A DNA stretch of 64,000 nucleotides from JAHEDT01 sp963825615 (GCA_963825615.1 CAWGTV010000002.1:1-64000), one strand, 5' to 3'. Shown: positions 29,001 through 36,760, numbered from the stretch's first letter. Translations and numbers: made by a program. Notes: a model not told the origin generated them from the sequence alone.

Positions 29001-30121
29001 AGGAAAAAGGGCAGTTCCCGTGCGGGAACAGTCCAAAAACAGTTCCTTTATACGACTACGACAAGATCCTGGCCTTTTCGGCCGGGAACCCTTCGGAGGC
29101 ATTTGGCGAGCCATACAGAATCTTTGATCGAGAGCGCAAGATTGCCCGCCTGCCTCGCCCGCCGTTTCAGTTCCTCGACCGTATCACCTCGGTCACCGGC
29201 GAGCCTTTCAAACTGCTAGAGGGGGCGACCTGCGTAGCCGAATATGATGTGCCTAGCGACGCCTGGTATTTTCAGGCGGCGCGTCAGCCTGAGATGCCCT
29301 TCAGCGTCCTGCTCGAGACCGGCCTGCAGCCGTGCGGCTGGCTGGCGGCCTATCTCGGCTCGGCACTGACTAGCCAGACCGACCTGAAGTTCCGCAACCT
29401 CGACGGCAACGCCGTGCAGCATCGTCCGGTCACTCCGCAGTCGGGCACCCTGATGACCCGTGTCAAAATCACCCGGATCGCTAGTAGCGGCGGCATGATT
29501 ATTCAGAACTATGATTTTGCCATCAACGACGATCTGGGACCGGTCTACACCGGCGACACGGTGTTCGGCTTCTTCTCGGCGGAATCCTTAGCGCAGCAGG
29601 TCGGCATCCGCGAGGCGAAGCCCTATCAGCCGACTGAAACCGAAGTCGCACGGGGCGAGCAGTTCAATTACCCTGTCGATGCGCCTTTCCCGGACAGTCA
29701 GCTGCGCATGATTGACCATATTGACTTATTCGTGCCCAACGGTGGTCCGCAGGGGATGGGCTTTATTCGCGGCAGCAAACTGATCGATTCTGACGAGTGG
29801 TTTTTCAAGGCCCACTTTTACCAGGACCCGGTCTGCCCCGGCTCGCTCGGGCTCGAATCGTATCTGCAGTTGCTCAAGGTGGTTGCGGTGCAGCGCTGGG
29901 GGTGCGATGCCGGCAGCGCGTTCGAGACCGTCGCCCGCGGTGAAAAGCACAGCTGGAACTACCGTGGCCAGATTATCCCGAGTAACGGTCAGGTTCTGGT
30001 CGAGACCGTGGTTACGGCGATTGACGATGAGCAAAAGCTTCTTAAAGCTGACGGTTACCTGTCGGTGGATGGTAAGGTTATTTATCAGATGAAGGACTTC
30101 TCCTTGCGATTCAAGCCGTAA
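23084..30121 (+). CDS. pfaC: PfaB/PfaC-like fusion: KS-CLF-AT-DH-DH
   Basis: The 2345-residue protein starts 2 nt after the PfaA-like stop. Domains: ketosynthase (5-450) with complete C-H-H set (LDAACASS, ECHATGTP, NIGHLLTAAG); a second KS-like domain (470-940) where the active Cys region reads LSSEENSGLR, so it is a chain-length factor; acyltransferase (about 1045-1370; FPGSGNHFAGMG, Ser in GYSLGESAG); then FabA-type hot-dog dehydratases in two double modules (about 1585-1900 and 2010-2345), with HFCDDNVMPGTLMYE and HFYQDPVCPGSLGLE as active-site stretches. In Shewanella the AT is a separate PfaB protein; here it is fused between CLF and DH. Linkers near 1440-1480, 1525-1535 and 1950-1985 hold repeat-derived insertions. 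Confidence 0.92.
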   Translation: MKHGQSVAIVGVGGIFPMSPTLDRFWETITGNVDTSRPPPQGRWLLSPEEAFDASIGTPDKVYSKKGCFIDDEVDPSCIDGLDVDPAFLRGLDPMFRLLLRTGQQAFSDGRIDQLDRSRVGVIIGNLALPSEKASAMARDYLGRTFEEKLLGKESRSELPGADPLNRYVAGLPAGLLARALGLGGTCYTLDAACASSLYAIKLAVDELLAGRADAMLTGGLSRPDSLYTQMGFSQLHALSPSGTCSPFDTHGDGLVVGEGSGMFLLKRTEDAVRAGDHIYAVIRGIGLSNDLGGSLLAPASEGQLRAMRAAYKQAGWSPSDVDMIECHATGTPVGDVVEFSSLRKLWGADSWQPGQCVIGSVKSNIGHLLTAAGSAALMKTLLAMQARTLPPTANFTQPAKGIDLAASPFRVLRQPRAWKSRDKGQPRRAAISAFGFGGINAHLLVEEWIPHKPVKSTVAFHPSFKKKNQPVAIVGLGAHFGSWDSLAALRKRFLGGGPEVTPQRPAHWWGAEETCWFRDRGHDQTDFKGFFVAEAHTAPGAFRIPPREIEEMLPRQLLMLKVADEALQDAGLKKEDLLFTGVFIGTGLDLNATNFSFRWGIQKFARQWAQQLELELTETELEEWIAALRDSAGPALTANRVMGALGSIVASRVAKEFKVGGPSFTLSSEENSGLRALEVGVRALQEGSINRAIVGAADMAGDLRSVLGQHAQRPFSRSGITRPFDKHADGSVIGEGAAAIVLKRLDDAKQDGDRIYAVIKGLGTAVGGPVAENVPDRTAYTTSVERACRESGTPPESVSYLETNGSGLPLEDELEANALGAFFGARQTRNPCYIGSAKADIGHAGAAAGLASLIKATLCLEQQILPPLRNLQTMRYDWVRGKRSFIIPTTAQYWLRNRAEGPRRALVCGLSIDGTCSHVLLEGVDGKAVKAKGPLSARPLGALEEGLFALEADTVQGVLEKIAGLKDFVALAPDCGIDQLAAQWFRETALDRNMQLCLSMVAANRAELLEQLDHALNALRRNPNNALCGSGTPLSATLRDRLFFAPEPLAAQGKVAFIFPGSGNHFAGMGRELSAQWPAIYDHQDAHSGFLARQFLPEHFWKAELAETLHDNHNALVIGQVALGTAISDLVRSFGIEPQVVSGYSLGESAGLFSFGAWKDRDGMAQRLSESQLFTAELAGECKAACKVWGLKKGEKVDWVLGLVDAPAAQVKQALAGKDRAYLLIINTHRECVVGGDRQQVEALAREVKGHFFPLRGVTTVHCPVAAPVAKAYRDLHLFPVTAPADITFYSCARGASYQVTTESAADVILGQALETIDYTKVVERAYADGVRIFLEMGPGNSCSRMIGSILENKPHMARAACYPGQKATSLILRLLANCLAERVPVDLSILYPSSLDMVETPFGPRIHAMLGGKAFTPAPPPATQRVSQPGAEKPKDKETRRRTRDAGRGNLKIKSEKKLPSGTVNVQVDPLAAQIAETAALNAESHQTYLRFASTMAQALTENINLQMALLQQMAANGEMTAARGTRGAGRNPLGPLELVAQKTVPGVVSSPSPRFNREMCMEFAVGSIAKVLGPEFAEVDSYSTRVRLPDEPLMLVDRIMTVEGEARSMTSGRVVTEHDVTAERWYLDGGRIPTCIAVEAGQADLFLSGYLGIDFISKGKAVYRLLDAVVTFHRGLPVPGDVIRYDIRIDHFFRQDQTYLFRFNFEGTVNGEPLLSMKNGCAGFFTAQELAAGQGIVHTKLDLLPQPGIKPDNWRELAPLAVESYDETQVDAIYAGDLGTAFGPFFADLGLERPYTLPGGYLKLVDRVVELDPHGGRYGLGQIRAEMDIHPDDWFLTCHFCDDNVMPGTLMYECCMHTLRIYLLRMGWIGEEGATWCEPVPGVDSGLKCRGQVIDTTRTVTYQVSIKELGYAPEPFAIVDALMFADGKPIVEIPNMSIRLAGLNRDKVEGLWTGTVPGSQGTVPFVPPLKEKGQFPCGNSPKTVPLYDYDKILAFSAGNPSEAFGEPYRIFDRERKIARLPRPPFQFLDRITSVTGEPFKLLEGATCVAEYDVPSDAWYFQAARQPEMPFSVLLETGLQPCGWLAAYLGSALTSQTDLKFRNLDGNAVQHRPVTPQSGTLMTRVKITRIASSGGMIIQNYDFAINDDLGPVYTGDTVFGFFSAESLAQQVGIREAKPYQPTETEVARGEQFNYPVDAPFPDSQLRMIDHIDLFVPNGGPQGMGFIRGSKLIDSDEWFFKAHFYQDPVCPGSLGLESYLQLLKVVAVQRWGCDAGSAFETVARGEKHSWNYRGQIIPSNGQVLVETVVTAIDDEQKLLKADGYLSVDGKVIYQMKDFSLRFKP
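27400..27692. repeat. GCGGGAC-type short repeats inside the AT-DH linker
   Basis: Two patches, about 27403-27440 and 27655-27692, consist of degenerate units such as GGACGCGGGAC and GGCACGCGGGGCGCGGGAC. They are in frame and code for Arg/Gly-rich linker (RRRTRDAGRG, RGTRGAGR). The same type of repeat occurs between genes at 38205-38330. Confidence 0.6.
28940..29050. repeat. Palindromic GGGACTGT repeat inserted in frame in the synthase gene
   Basis: Units GGGACTGTTCCC and GGGGACTGTCCC are followed, after a short spacer, by GGGCAGTTCCCG and GGGAACAGTCC. The cluster encodes TGTVPGSQGTVPF and GQFPCGNSPKTVP, a stretch unlike any dehydratase, placed between the two DH modules. It looks like a dispersed extragenic palindrome that landed in a tolerant linker. 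Confidence 0.65.
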
Positions 30122-30238
30122 AGCTTAATAGCCGCAAGGTGTTCTCCCCTACCGCCTTACAGCTTTACAGCCTTTTCGCTTGCTTGTAGTATGTGCGGAA
30201 CCAATGCCAAGCAGGTATGATGCAGAACGGTGGTGTGA

Positions 30239-31282
30239 ATGAGGTACTCACGAGTCTTTGTCGAATCGGTCGGCTACGAGCTGGCGCCGATTGTCGTCAC
30301 GTCGACTGAGCTGGAAAACCGCTTGAAGCCGATGTACGAGGCGTTGCACATCCCGCCCGGGCAGTTGGAAGCCTTGACCGGGATCAGGGAACGGCGCTGG
30401 TGGAAACCGAATACAAGCATTTCTGAAGGGGCGATCGCCGCCGCCAAAAAGGCGCTGCGCGAACGTAACATCTCCCCGGCGGACATCGGTGCGGTGATCT
30501 ATGCCGGCGTTTGCCGTGAACATTTCGAGCCGGCTACGGCCTGCCAGGTGGCCTCGGCCCTCGGTGTGCAGGGTGACGTGGCGGTTTACGATACTTCCAA
30601 CGCCTGTCTCGGTGTGCTCAACGGTGTGCTTGATCTCGCCAACCGCATCGAGCTGGGGCAGATCCGCGCCGGGCTCGTGGTTGCTTGCGAGAGCTCCCGC
30701 GAAATCAACGAGATCATGATCCAGCAGATGCTGGACAAGCCGACCATGGAGAGCTTTTCCAAGTCGCTGGCAACCCTGACCGGCGGCTCGGGCGCGGCTG
30801 CCGTGCTCCTTACGGACGGCTCTTTCACCCCGGCGCGGCGCCCCCGCCTGCTTGGCGGCGTCAACCTGGCCGAACCTCAACACCATACCCTGTGCCGTTG
30901 GGGGATAAAGTCGGACGATCCGGAAAATCATGTACCCTACATGCAGACCGATGCCGTTGCCGTCATGAAGTACGGCGTTGAGCTCGGCAAGAAGACCTGG
31001 GACGCTTTCCTCAAAGAGCTCGACCTGACCACGGAACGGATCGACAAAGTCATCTGTCACCAGGTTGGCGAGGCTCATCAGAAACTGATCCTGCAGAAGA
31101 TCGGCATCTCCCAGGAGAAGGACTTCTCCTCCTACGAGTTCCTCGGTAACATGGGGACTGTCTCTCTGCCGGTCACCGCGGCAATCGCCAAGGAACGCGA
31201 TTTTCTCCTCCCCGGCGACATCGTCGGTTTTCTCGGTATCGGCAGTGGCCTGAACTGCCTGATGCTCGGCATCCAGTGGTAA
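30239..31282 (+). CDS. oleA: OleA, head-to-head acyl condensing thiolase
   Basis: The 347-residue thiolase-superfamily enzyme joins two acyl-CoA (or acyl-thioester) chains to a beta-keto acid, the first step of long-chain olefin synthesis. The N-terminus (MRYSRVFVESVGYELAP), the stretch LTGIRERRWW and the nucleophile Cys in YDTSNACLGVLNGV are characteristic of OleA rather than FabH. The His region (VICHQVGEAHQ) and C-terminal GFLGIGSGLNCLML are also present. The gene follows the PfaC-like stop by 117 bp, where I see no terminator, and its stop overlaps the oleB start (TAATG). The ribosome site is weak. Confidence 0.93.
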   Translation: MRYSRVFVESVGYELAPIVVTSTELENRLKPMYEALHIPPGQLEALTGIRERRWWKPNTSISEGAIAAAKKALRERNISPADIGAVIYAGVCREHFEPATACQVASALGVQGDVAVYDTSNACLGVLNGVLDLANRIELGQIRAGLVVACESSREINEIMIQQMLDKPTMESFSKSLATLTGGSGAAAVLLTDGSFTPARRPRLLGGVNLAEPQHHTLCRWGIKSDDPENHVPYMQTDAVAVMKYGVELGKKTWDAFLKELDLTTERIDKVICHQVGEAHQKLILQKIGISQEKDFSSYEFLGNMGTVSLPVTAAIAKERDFLLPGDIVGFLGIGSGLNCLMLGIQW

Positions 31283-32196
31283 TGAGCGATCTCTATCCTT
31301 TTCAGAACAACTTCCTCGAGCTGAAGGGTTTACAGTATCACTACCTCGACGAGGGGCAGGGGGACCCGGTCGTGATGGTGCACGGCAACCCGAGCTGGTC
31401 CTTTTACTACCGCGACCTGGTCAAGGCGCTGCGCGGCAGGTATCGGGCCATCGTACCCGACCACATCGGCTGCGGGCTTTCCGAAAAACCGGGTTCGGCG
31501 GACTATCCCTACTCACTGCAGCGGCGGGTCGACGATCTCGAGGCCCTGCTCGAACATATCGATATCCGTGAGCGTATCACCTTGGTGGTGCACGACTGGG
31601 GGGGGATGATCGGCATGACCTATGCCTGCCGCCATCCCGAACGCATCGCCCGTCTGGTCATCCTCAATACGGCGGCATTTCACCTGCCGGCTGGTAAGAA
31701 ATTCCCGCTGGCGCTGAAAATCTGCCGCGATACGGCCCTTGGCAGGTTCCTGGTCCTGAAACTGAACATGTTTGCCCTGATGGCGGCACGGGTCGGCTGC
31801 AAGCGCAACCCGATGTCCGAGGCGTTGCGTGGAGCCTATTGTGCACCTTACGATACGTCTGCGGACCGCATCGCCACCCTGCGTTTCGTCCAGGACATTC
31901 CGCTCCGCCCGGGAGATTCCGGTTATGACCTGGTCAGTGAAGTCGAGGCCGGATTGGAGCGCTTTGCCGACCTGCCGATGACGATCTGCTGGGGGCTCAA
32001 GGATTTCGTCTTCGACCGGCATTTCCTGAAGGAGTGGCAGCGCCGCTTCCCACGCGCCGAGGTCCACACCTTTGCCGACTGCGGGCATTACATCCTCGAA
32101 GATGCCAAGGACGAAGTGATTCCGATCATCGAGCGCTTCCTGGCAGCCCATCCCCTTGAGTTGCCGGCGGGCGACCCGATCGCTGGGAAAGCGTGA
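31282..32196 (+). CDS. oleB: OleB, beta-lactone decarboxylase (alpha/beta hydrolase)
   Basis: The 304-residue alpha/beta-hydrolase is close to haloalkane dehalogenases. It converts the beta-lactone from OleC to a cis-alkene and CO2. The oxyanion motif VHGNPSWSFYYRDLV and the nucleophile Asp in VVHDWGGMIG (Asp rather than Ser, as in OleB) are seen. The late acid/His pair lies in CWGLKDFVFD and DCGHYILED. I chose the ATG at 31282, overlapping the oleA stop. The oleC ATG overlaps its TGA. Confidence 0.9.
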   Translation: MSDLYPFQNNFLELKGLQYHYLDEGQGDPVVMVHGNPSWSFYYRDLVKALRGRYRAIVPDHIGCGLSEKPGSADYPYSLQRRVDDLEALLEHIDIRERITLVVHDWGGMIGMTYACRHPERIARLVILNTAAFHLPAGKKFPLALKICRDTALGRFLVLKLNMFALMAARVGCKRNPMSEALRGAYCAPYDTSADRIATLRFVQDIPLRPGDSGYDLVSEVEAGLERFADLPMTICWGLKDFVFDRHFLKEWQRRFPRAEVHTFADCGHYILEDAKDEVIPIIERFLAAHPLELPAGDPIAGKA

Positions 32197-33854
32197 TGAG
32201 CGTGGCGGGCTCTGCCAACATCGCCGCGCACCTGCCGGAGATGACCGGCCTCCAGCCCGACACCCCGGCGATCTTTATCCCCAATCGTTCTCAACAGAAC
32301 GGTTACGATCAATACACTTTTGCCCAGCTTGACCGACAGAGCAGCCGCATGGCCTATGCTCTCGAGAGGCGCGGCATCAGGCGCGGCGTGCGTACCGTGC
32401 TTATGGTCCCACCCGGGTTCGAATTCTTCGCCTTAACTTTCGCTCTCTTCAAGATCGGCGCCGTGCCGGTACTGGTCGATCCGGGCATGGGGGTCAAAAA
32501 CCTCAAGACTTGCCTCGCCGAAGCGCAGCCGCAAGCATTTATCGGGATTCCCAAGGCGCATCTGGCCCGGGTCCTGCTCGGCTGGGGTCGGCCGACCGCA
32601 AAAATCTTTTTGACTGTCGGCCGACGCCTATGCTGGGGGGGCGCCACTCTCAAGAAGCTTCTGGCCGCTGTGCCCTCTGACCAGCATTACGCAACGGCAA
32701 AGACCGCGGCCGACGAAACGGCAGCGATCCTCTTTACCAGCGGCAGCACCGGTGTGCCGAAGGGGGCCGTCTACAGCCATGGCAACTTTTCCGCTCAGGT
32801 GGAGCTGCTGCGCCAAGTTTACGATATCCGACCGGGTGAAATCGATCTGCCGACCTTCCCGCTCTTCGCCCTGTTCGCTCCGGCGCTGGGAATGACTTCG
32901 GTGATTCCGGAGATGGATTTTACCCGACCGGCCGATGTCGACCCGGTCAAAATAACCGCTGCGATTGAAACCTTTCGGATCACCACCATGTTCGGCTCTC
33001 CCGCCCTGATCAACCGGGTCGGCCGCTACGGCGCAACCCATGGTATCAAGCTGCCGAGCCTGAGGCGGGCCATCTCCGCCGGGGCGCCGGTGCCGGCGGC
33101 GGTGCTGGAGCGTTTCGCAGGGATGCTTTCGGCTCCGGCGCAGGTTTTCACCCCCTACGGTGCCACCGAAGCCCTGCCGGTCTGCTCGATCGGCAGCGAC
33201 GAGATCCTCGGCGAAACCCGCCATGCCACCGACCGGGGGCGCGGCGTTTGCGTTGGCCGGCCGGTGCCGGGGATCGCACTGGAAATCATCAACATCACCG
33301 ACGAGCCGATCGAGGAATGGCATTCCGACTTGCAGCTTGCCGACGGTGAAATTGGCGAAATTGTCGTCCAGGGCCCGCAGGTGACACGCAGCTATTTTAA
33401 CCGATCGGCATCGACAGCTCTTAGCAAGATTACCGATCCCGACCATGACGGCTTCTACCATCGCATGGGGGACCTCGGCTATCGCGACGATCAGGGCCGG
33501 ATCTGGTTCTGCGGACGCAAAGCGCACCGGGTGGTGACCGCCGAGGAAACCCTCTTTACCATCCCCTGCGAGGCCGTTTTCAATACGCACCCGGAGGTGT
33601 TCCGCACGGCCCTGGTCGGTGTTGGCGTGACGGGTCGGCAACGCCCGGTTGTTTGCGTGGAAGTGGAAAAAGGCGTCGATCCCTCGGACCTGGCGCGAAT
33701 CCATGAGGAACTTCTCGGGATCGGCGCCGGTCATGCGAGCACGCGCAACCTCAAGACCTTTCTCTTTCATCCTGCCTTCCCGGTTGACATCCGCCACAAT
33801 GCCAAAATCTTTCGCGAGAAGCTGGCGGTCTGGGCGGCGGAGAAATTATCATGA
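32196..33854 (+). CDS. oleC: OleC, beta-lactone synthetase (AMP-forming ligase fold)
   Basis: The 552-residue ANL-superfamily enzyme activates the beta-hydroxy acid from OleD with ATP and closes it to a beta-lactone. The P-loop-like motif ILFTSGSTGVPKGAVYSHGN, the FTPYGATEALPV motif and the hinge region RMGDLGYRDDQGRIWFCGRK are all present. The usual C-terminal catalytic Lys region is near RHNAKIFREKLA. The start ATG at 32196 overlaps the oleB stop, and the gene end overlaps oleD by ATGA. Confidence 0.92.
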   Translation: MSVAGSANIAAHLPEMTGLQPDTPAIFIPNRSQQNGYDQYTFAQLDRQSSRMAYALERRGIRRGVRTVLMVPPGFEFFALTFALFKIGAVPVLVDPGMGVKNLKTCLAEAQPQAFIGIPKAHLARVLLGWGRPTAKIFLTVGRRLCWGGATLKKLLAAVPSDQHYATAKTAADETAAILFTSGSTGVPKGAVYSHGNFSAQVELLRQVYDIRPGEIDLPTFPLFALFAPALGMTSVIPEMDFTRPADVDPVKITAAIETFRITTMFGSPALINRVGRYGATHGIKLPSLRRAISAGAPVPAAVLERFAGMLSAPAQVFTPYGATEALPVCSIGSDEILGETRHATDRGRGVCVGRPVPGIALEIINITDEPIEEWHSDLQLADGEIGEIVVQGPQVTRSYFNRSASTALSKITDPDHDGFYHRMGDLGYRDDQGRIWFCGRKAHRVVTAEETLFTIPCEAVFNTHPEVFRTALVGVGVTGRQRPVVCVEVEKGVDPSDLARIHEELLGIGAGHASTRNLKTFLFHPAFPVDIRHNAKIFREKLAVWAAEKLS

Positions 33855-34840
33855 AGGCCCTGGTCACCGGTGGCGGCGGCTTTCTCGGCAAGGCGATCAT
33901 CACTTTGCTGCGCGCACGCGGCGACGAGGTGTGCTCCTTCTCACGCAGCGAGCATCCTGCTCTGGCTGCACTGGGAGTCAAGCACTGCCGTGGTGAACTG
34001 GGTGACGCCGAGGCCGTCGGACGCGCCGCTGCCGGGTGCGACATCGTTTTTCACGTTGCGGCCAAAGCCGGGGTATGGGGCCCCTTTGCTGAGTTCTACC
34101 GTGCCAATGTCCTCGGCACCAAGCATGTCATCGCCGCCTGCCACCAGCACAGTATCAAGCGCCTGGTCCATACCAGTTCGCCGAGTGTCGTGTTTGATGG
34201 CACTGATATGGAAGGTGTCGATGAATCGATCCCTTACCCTCAACATTTCGAAGCCTTTTATCCACAGACCAAGGCCGAGGCCGAACAGTTGGTGCTTAAC
34301 GCCAACGATGCGCAACTGGCCACGGTTGCCCTGCGGCCACACCTGATCTGGGGACCGGGGGACAACCACTTGGTGCCACGCATCCTCGCCCGCGGCGCCA
34401 AGGGGACCTTGCGCAAACTCGGCTCTCGAGAATGCCTGGTGGACACCCTTTACATTGACAATGCTGCGCTTGCCCATCTGCAGGCCGCCGAACACCTTGA
34501 TATCGGCTCGGCCGTAGCCGGCAAGGCCTATTTCCTCGCCCAAGGGGAGCCGCTGCCGGTCTGGGAAGTGATCAACCGTATCCTCGCGGCCGGCGGCTTG
34601 CCACCGGTAACCCGCACCATTTCACCCGAATTGGCCTACCGTATCGGCGCGGTCCTGGAAAAAATCTATAGCTTGCTGCGGTTGTCTGGTGAACCGCGCA
34701 TGACCCGCTTTGTCGCCCGCGAGCTCTCTACGGCGCACTGGTTCGATCTGAGCGCCGCTCGGCGCGATTTCGGTTATCAGCCGAGCATCTCTTTCGATGA
34801 GGGGATCGAACGCCTACGCTCCTGGCTGGCGGCAAAGTGA
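33851..34840 (+). CDS. oleD: OleD, NAD(P)-dependent beta-keto acid reductase
   Basis: The 329-residue extended short-chain dehydrogenase reduces the OleA product to the 2-alkyl-3-hydroxy acid used by OleC. The Rossmann motif TGGGGFLGKAI, the serine region HTSSPSVVFDG and the catalytic YPQTKAEAE (YxxxK) are visible. It belongs to the 3-beta-HSD/NSDHL-like group, as known OleD proteins do. Overlaps with oleC and the next gene indicate translational coupling. Confidence 0.92.
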   Translation: MKALVTGGGGFLGKAIITLLRARGDEVCSFSRSEHPALAALGVKHCRGELGDAEAVGRAAAGCDIVFHVAAKAGVWGPFAEFYRANVLGTKHVIAACHQHSIKRLVHTSSPSVVFDGTDMEGVDESIPYPQHFEAFYPQTKAEAEQLVLNANDAQLATVALRPHLIWGPGDNHLVPRILARGAKGTLRKLGSRECLVDTLYIDNAALAHLQAAEHLDIGSAVAGKAYFLAQGEPLPVWEVINRILAAGGLPPVTRTISPELAYRIGAVLEKIYSLLRLSGEPRMTRFVARELSTAHWFDLSAARRDFGYQPSISFDEGIERLRSWLAAK

Positions 34841-35568
34841 TGATGTGCGAGGCACACGTGACTGCTGTTTCGCTCACGCCCTGGCAATCGCCACCGCCCA
34901 GAAAGGCCCTCGCCGAAAGGACGGTTCATCTCTGGCGTTTCTCCCTCGTGCAAGACGCCTGCACCCCGGACCTGTTAAGCCCGCAGGAACAACAGAGGGC
35001 AGAGCGCCTGCGTGTCCCGCAAAAAGCCAGGACGTTCACCGTCGCCAGGACCCGCCTGCGGCAAATCCTCGGAAGTTATCTGCAGATTGCCCCACAGCAT
35101 GTCAGCTTTACATGTAATGCCAACGGCAAACCTCTTCTGGACTGTGGTCCCGGCGCCCAGATCGCTTTCAACTTGTCACACTCTGGTGACTGGGGCCTTT
35201 GTGCTGTTGCCCAAGCCACCTCAGTCGGCGTCGACCTGGAAGCGATTCATGCCGGCCTGGCCTTCGAGCCGCTGGCGGAAAGATTCTTTTCGCCCACAGA
35301 GCTAGGCTGGTTGCGGTCCTGCCCGACGGGGCGGCGGCGCAGGAATTTTTATCGGCTTTGGACACGCAAGGAAGCCTGGCTGAAAGGCAAGGGAGGGGGC
35401 TTCTCGGAATCCGAGCTGGGTCTCGATCCACCTCTGGTTGCCGCAGTTTCAGCGTGTGGCGGAGGCTGGTGGGTGATGAACTTCCCGGTCGCCCGCGGGT
35501 ATGTCGGGGCTGTGGCCGTCGCCGGCACCGTCGATCGCATTGAACGCTGGGACTTGTTTGTTCAGTAA
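34840..35568 (+). CDS. Sfp-type 4'-phosphopantetheinyl transferase
   Basis: The 242-residue enzyme moves phosphopantetheine from CoA onto the Ser of carrier proteins. The Mg/CoA-binding motif VGVDLEAI and the downstream FYRLWTRKEAWLKGKG are diagnostic of Sfp-type enzymes. It ends the pfa-ole block and starts over the oleD stop (TGATG). It takes the role PfaE plays in marine PUFA clusters: arming the four ACPs of the PfaA-like protein. An in-frame ATG at 34843 is an equally possible start. Confidence 0.92.
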   Translation: MMCEAHVTAVSLTPWQSPPPRKALAERTVHLWRFSLVQDACTPDLLSPQEQQRAERLRVPQKARTFTVARTRLRQILGSYLQIAPQHVSFTCNANGKPLLDCGPGAQIAFNLSHSGDWGLCAVAQATSVGVDLEAIHAGLAFEPLAERFFSPTELGWLRSCPTGRRRRNFYRLWTRKEAWLKGKGGGFSESELGLDPPLVAAVSACGGGWWVMNFPVARGYVGAVAVAGTVDRIERWDLFVQ

Positions 35569-35572
35569 CCAG

Positions 35573-36760
35573 TCACACCTGCCGGCAGCTAGAGACCCCA
35601 GCCCTCTTCTTGAAATAAGCCCCTAAACGGTCGATGGCTTTATCAAGATTTTCCATGGAGTTGGCATATGAGAAACGCAAGAAGCCTTCGGCCCCTTGGC
35701 CGAAGTCGATCCCGGGCGTTAACGCAACGCCGGTGGCTTCCAGGATGTCCCTAGCCAGTGACAGAGAGTCCAGGGAGATGTGCCGTGCATCGGCGAGCAC
35801 GTAGAAAGCGCCAGCAGGACGGGTATGCACCTTGAGGCCGATCTCTTTCAGGCGCGGAATCAAGTGCCGACGTCGGCGATCATACTCGGCTCGCATCTGC
35901 GCGACGTAGGGAGCCCCTTCGCGCAAAGCAGCCACGCCCGCCAACTGGACGAAGCTGTTGGCGCTGATCATCACATTCTGATGAAATGTCTGCAGGGCCC
36001 TGATGGCACTTTTCGGTGCGATTAGGTAGCCGAGCCGCCAGCCTGTCATGGCATAAGCCTTGGAGAAGCCGCCGAGCACAAAGGCGTCCGGGGTTACCTC
36101 GAGAATGCTGTGCTCATCACTTTCGTAGGTCAGGCCATGGTAGATCTCGTCGGCAATCAGCGGAATCGGCAGCTCGGCAAGTTTTTCCATTTCTGCGCGG
36201 CTCAGCACGGAGCCGGCCGGATTGGCTGGAGAGTTTATCAGCAGACCACGCGTCCGTTCGCCGATCAATGTCCGCACGTCCGCCGGCTGTGGCTGAAAAC
36301 CGTGCTCCGGGCGCGTTCTCAGGAAGCGCGGCTCACCGCCGACAAAGCGTACAAAGTTGGGGTAGCAGGCGTAGCCGGGGTCGGTCATGATGATTTCGTC
36401 CCCTGGGTTGCACAGCGCCGCGAAGAGCAGCAGCATGAGGGGACTGGTGCCGGAAGAGACGATGATCTGCTCCGGATCGACCGTCACCTGGTAACGGTCA
36501 CGGTAATGCTCTGCCAGCGCCTCGCGCAGCTCGAGACGGCCCAGGGAGTGGGTATAGCGGGTCTCGCCGGCCAGCATCGCTTCGCGCGCTGCAGCGACGA
36601 TCGGTGCCGGTGTCGGGAAGTCCGGCTCGCCAAGACAGAGGTAAATGATCTCGCGCCCTGCGGCTTCAAGCGTCTTGGCACGCTCCATGATCTCCATGGC
36701 GAGAAACGGGGTGATTTCTTTGACACGTTGGGAGAGGTGGATGTTTTTGGGCAACGTCAA
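35573..36760 (-). CDS. Class I PLP-dependent aminotransferase
   Basis: The 395-residue fold-type I enzyme resembles aspartate/alanine aminotransferases. Family stretches are IYLCLGEPDFPTPAPIV, ALCNPGDEIIMTDPGYACYP, INSPANPAGSVLS and the PLP lysine in GGFSKAYAMTGWRLGY; the substrate Arg region is EGFLRFSYANS. The exact amino donor cannot be told from sequence. It converges on the phosphopantetheinyl transferase with a 4-bp gap, so no shared regulation with the lipid operon is implied. Confidence 0.9.
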   Translation of the reverse strand: MTLPKNIHLSQRVKEITPFLAMEIMERAKTLEAAGREIIYLCLGEPDFPTPAPIVAAAREAMLAGETRYTHSLGRLELREALAEHYRDRYQVTVDPEQIIVSSGTSPLMLLLFAALCNPGDEIIMTDPGYACYPNFVRFVGGEPRFLRTRPEHGFQPQPADVRTLIGERTRGLLINSPANPAGSVLSRAEMEKLAELPIPLIADEIYHGLTYESDEHSILEVTPDAFVLGGFSKAYAMTGWRLGYLIAPKSAIRALQTFHQNVMISANSFVQLAGVAALREGAPYVAQMRAEYDRRRRHLIPRLKEIGLKVHTRPAGAFYVLADARHISLDSLSLARDILEATGVALTPGIDFGQGAEGFLRFSYANSMENLDKAIDRLGAYFKKRAGVSSCRQV

